This document shows positions 3,999 to 5,655 of a DNA stretch of 5,655 nt, piece by piece. Source of the stretch: an uncultured Clostridia bacterium (GTDB lineage: Bacteria; Bacillota; Clostridia; Oscillospirales; Oscillospiraceae); assembly GCA_946187475.1 (NCBI GenBank), contig CAMHRJ010000162.1, forward strand, positions 1 to 5,655. The letters are read 5' to 3'. Each line of letters begins with the position of its first letter. Position 1 is the first letter of the stretch. The notes below the pieces were generated by a model, which saw nothing but the letters and a program-made list of their open reading frames with translations, ran no database searches and was not told the DNA's origin. A program made the translations under genes and the position numbers.

Positions 3999-5655
3999 CC
4001 TGCTGCAAAACGATAGATTCCTGATGCTGGACGGCGGCATGGGCACCACCCTGCAGCGCAGCGGCCTGCAGCCCGGCGACGTGCCCGAGCTGCTGAATCT
4101 GGAGCGGCCGGAGCTCATCGCCTCCATCCACCGGGATTACGTGGACGCCGGGGCACAGGTGGTCTATACCAATACCTTCGGCGCCAACAGCCTGAAATTA
4201 AAGCGCACCGGCAAAACCACCGCCGAGATCGTCACCGCCGCCGTGCGACTGGCGAAGGAGGCCGTGGGCGGCCGGGCCCTGGTGGCCGTGGACATCGGCC
4301 CTCTGGGCGAGCTGTTGGAGCCCATGGGCCAGCTCACCTTCGAGCGGGCCTATGACCTCTTTGCCGAGATCGCCGTAGCAGGCGCAGCCGCCGGGGCAGA
4401 TCTGGCGGTGATCGAGACCATGACCGATCTCTATGAGACCCGGGCGGCGCTGCTGGCCGTGAAGGAGCAGACGTCGCTGCCTGTGCTGGTGACCATGTCC
4501 TTCGAGGCTTCGGGCCGTACCTTCACCGGCTGCGCCGCCGAGAGCATGGCCCGTACCCTGGAAGGCCTCGGCGCCGACGCCATCGGCGTCAACTGCTCCG
4601 TGGGCCCGGACCAGATGGGCGGGATTCTCAAAACCATCTGCCGCTGCACCCGGCTGCCGGTGATTGCCAAGCCCAACGCGGGTATGCCCGACCCGGTGGA
4701 CGGCAGCTATTCCATGGGTCCGGAGGAATTCGGCCGCCTGACGGCGGCGTTCGCGGATTTGGGCGTCACGGTCTTCGGCGGATGCTGCGGCACCACGCCG
4801 GAGTTTGTCCGCGAAATCGTGAACTCCCTGAAGGATAAAATGCCGGTCTCCCGGTCTTACGACGCGGTGAGCTTCGTCTGCACGCCGGTGACGCCGGTGC
4901 GCATCGACGGCGTCCGGGTCATCGGCGAGCGTATCAACCCCACGGGCAAAAAACGCTTCCAGCAGGCGCTGCTGGAAAACGATTTGGATTATATTCTGGA
5001 GCTGGGCGTCCAGCAGGAGGATGCGGGCGCGTCCATCCTGGATGTGAACGTGGGCTACCCCGGCGTGGACGAGGTGGAGATGCTGCCCCGGGTGGTGAAA
5101 AAGCTCCAGAGTGCCCTGAGCATCCCCCTGCAGCTGGATTCCTCCAACCCAGCCGCCCTGGAGGCGGGGCTCCGGGTCTACAACGGCAAGCCTGCCGTGA
5201 ACAGCGTCAACGGCAACCCCGAGGTGCTGGCGCGGATTCTGCCCCTGATTCGGAAATACGGCGCCGCCGTGGTGGGCCTGACCCTGGACAGCGCGGGCAT
5301 CCCCCAGACTGCCGAGGGCCGGGTGGAGATCGCCCGGCGCATCCTGGATGCTGCCCGGGAGTACGGCATCCCCGACGAAGACCTCTGGATTGACTGCCTG
5401 ACGCTGACGGTCTCCGCCCAGCAGGAGCAGGCGGCGGAGACGCTGAAGGCGGTGCGTACGGTCCATGAGGAGCTGGGGCTCCAGATCGTGCTGGGCGTGT
5501 CCAACATCTCCTTCGGTCTGCCGAACCGGGGACTCATCACGCAGAATTTCCTGATTCAGGCCATGCACTGCGGCCTGACCCTGCCCATCATCAACCCCAA
5601 CCAGACGGAGATGATGGACGCGGTGGCAGCCTTCCGGGTGCTGTCGGGAGAGGAT
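3985..5655 (+). CDS. metH: Cobalamin-dependent methionine synthase, 5' portion (gene runs off the window)
   Basis: Transfers the methyl group of 5-methyltetrahydrofolate through cobalamin to homocysteine, giving methionine; cytosolic. The 557 codons seen are open to the right edge. The homocysteine-binding barrel (about 10-290) shows DGGMGTT (16-22), TNTFGAN (62-68), DIGP (103-106), ET (144-145), NCS with Cys204 and GGCCGTTP with Cys267 and Cys268. These three cysteines are the expected zinc ligands, with the same 63-residue spacing as E. coli Cys247/310/311. The pterin-binding barrel (about 305-557) shows IGERINPTGKK (313-323), DVNVG (353-357), LDSSN (384-388), NSVNG (406-410) and SNISFGLPNRG (506-516). 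The window ends just where the cobalamin-binding modules should begin. Clostridial enzymes of this type usually total about 800 residues and lack the reactivation domain, consistent with that domain being supplied by the overlapping upstream gene. The fused pterin domain excludes betaine- or S-methylmethionine-type homocysteine methyltransferases. Confidence 0.95.
   Translation, partial: MEFHDLLQNDRFLMLDGGMGTTLQRSGLQPGDVPELLNLERPELIASIHRDYVDAGAQVVYTNTFGANSLKLKRTGKTTAEIVTAAVRLAKEAVGGRALVAVDIGPLGELLEPMGQLTFERAYDLFAEIAVAGAAAGADLAVIETMTDLYETRAALLAVKEQTSLPVLVTMSFEASGRTFTGCAAESMARTLEGLGADAIGVNCSVGPDQMGGILKTICRCTRLPVIAKPNAGMPDPVDGSYSMGPEEFGRLTAAFADLGVTVFGGCCGTTPEFVREIVNSLKDKMPVSRSYDAVSFVCTPVTPVRIDGVRVIGERINPTGKKRFQQALLENDLDYILELGVQQEDAGASILDVNVGYPGVDEVEMLPRVVKKLQSALSIPLQLDSSNPAALEAGLRVYNGKPAVNSVNGNPEVLARILPLIRKYGAAVVGLTLDSAGIPQTAEGRVEIARRILDAAREYGIPDEDLWIDCLTLTVSAQQEQAAETLKAVRTVHEELGLQIVLGVSNISFGLPNRGLITQNFLIQAMHCGLTLPIINPNQTEMMDAVAAFRVLSGED

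Noticed and set aside
4198..5568. Long minus-strand open frame opposite metH
   Set aside because: It is rich in H, R, G and Q with no domain pattern or ribosome binding site, and it lies entirely within clear metH coding sequence.
3985..5655. Bifunctional homocysteine methyltransferase/methylenetetrahydrofolate reductase (YitJ-type) instead of MetH
   Set aside because: After the homocysteine domain the sequence shows pterin-binding motifs (IGERINPTGKK, DVNVG, SNISFGLP), not a reductase domain.
1..5655. Insertion sequences, CRISPR arrays, tRNA genes, attachment sites or toxin-antitoxin pairs
   Set aside because: No transposase, integrase, repeat-spacer pattern, tRNA-like fold or paired small toxin genes were seen on either strand.

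Overview
The window looks like ordinary chromosomal sequence from a G+C-rich member of the Clostridia/Firmicutes, plausibly a gut Oscillospiraceae-like anaerobe. The reasons are strong AGGAGG-type ribosome binding sites at nearly every gene, frequent GTG starts, G/C-rich third codon positions beside very AT-rich promoter regions, a DUF1292 protein, a TetR regulator with a Firmicutes-type C-terminal domain, and a split cobalamin-dependent methionine synthase. The genus assignment is inference; no rRNA or other strong marker is present.

Left part (1-2360, minus strand): a three-gene operon read right to left. It contains a 92-residue DUF1292 protein, a 522-residue YtcJ-type metal-dependent amidohydrolase whose GTG start overlaps the DUF1292 stop by four bases, and a 129-residue split-barrel flavin-binding (pyridoxamine-phosphate-oxidase-like) protein. 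A hairpin at the left edge probably ends the transcript. A promoter with an extended -10 lies just upstream of the DUF1292 gene.

Middle (2300-3240): an AT-rich divergent control region of about 290 bp contains two back-to-back promoters and several inverted repeats. It is followed by a plus-strand TetR-family regulator and a perfect 16-bp hairpin. The layout suggests that the regulator represses itself and perhaps the divergent amidohydrolase operon, but no ligand or substrate can be read from the sequence.

Right part (3241-5655, plus strand): a short AT-rich promoter region, then a stand-alone methionine synthase reactivation-domain protein (218 aa, GTG start). It overlaps by 14 bp the start of metH, cobalamin-dependent methionine synthase, whose homocysteine and folate domains are seen before the window ends inside the gene. 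Together they would make methionine from homocysteine and methyl-tetrahydrofolate, with the upstream protein supplying the SAM-dependent reactivation function that E. coli carries as the C-terminal MetH domain.

No mobile element, CRISPR array, tRNA, rRNA or recognisable riboswitch was seen. I do not see a clearly new biological system. The most useful leads are the uncharacterised TetR/DUF1292/amidohydrolase/flavoprotein locus with its candidate operators, and the overlapping split-MetH arrangement.
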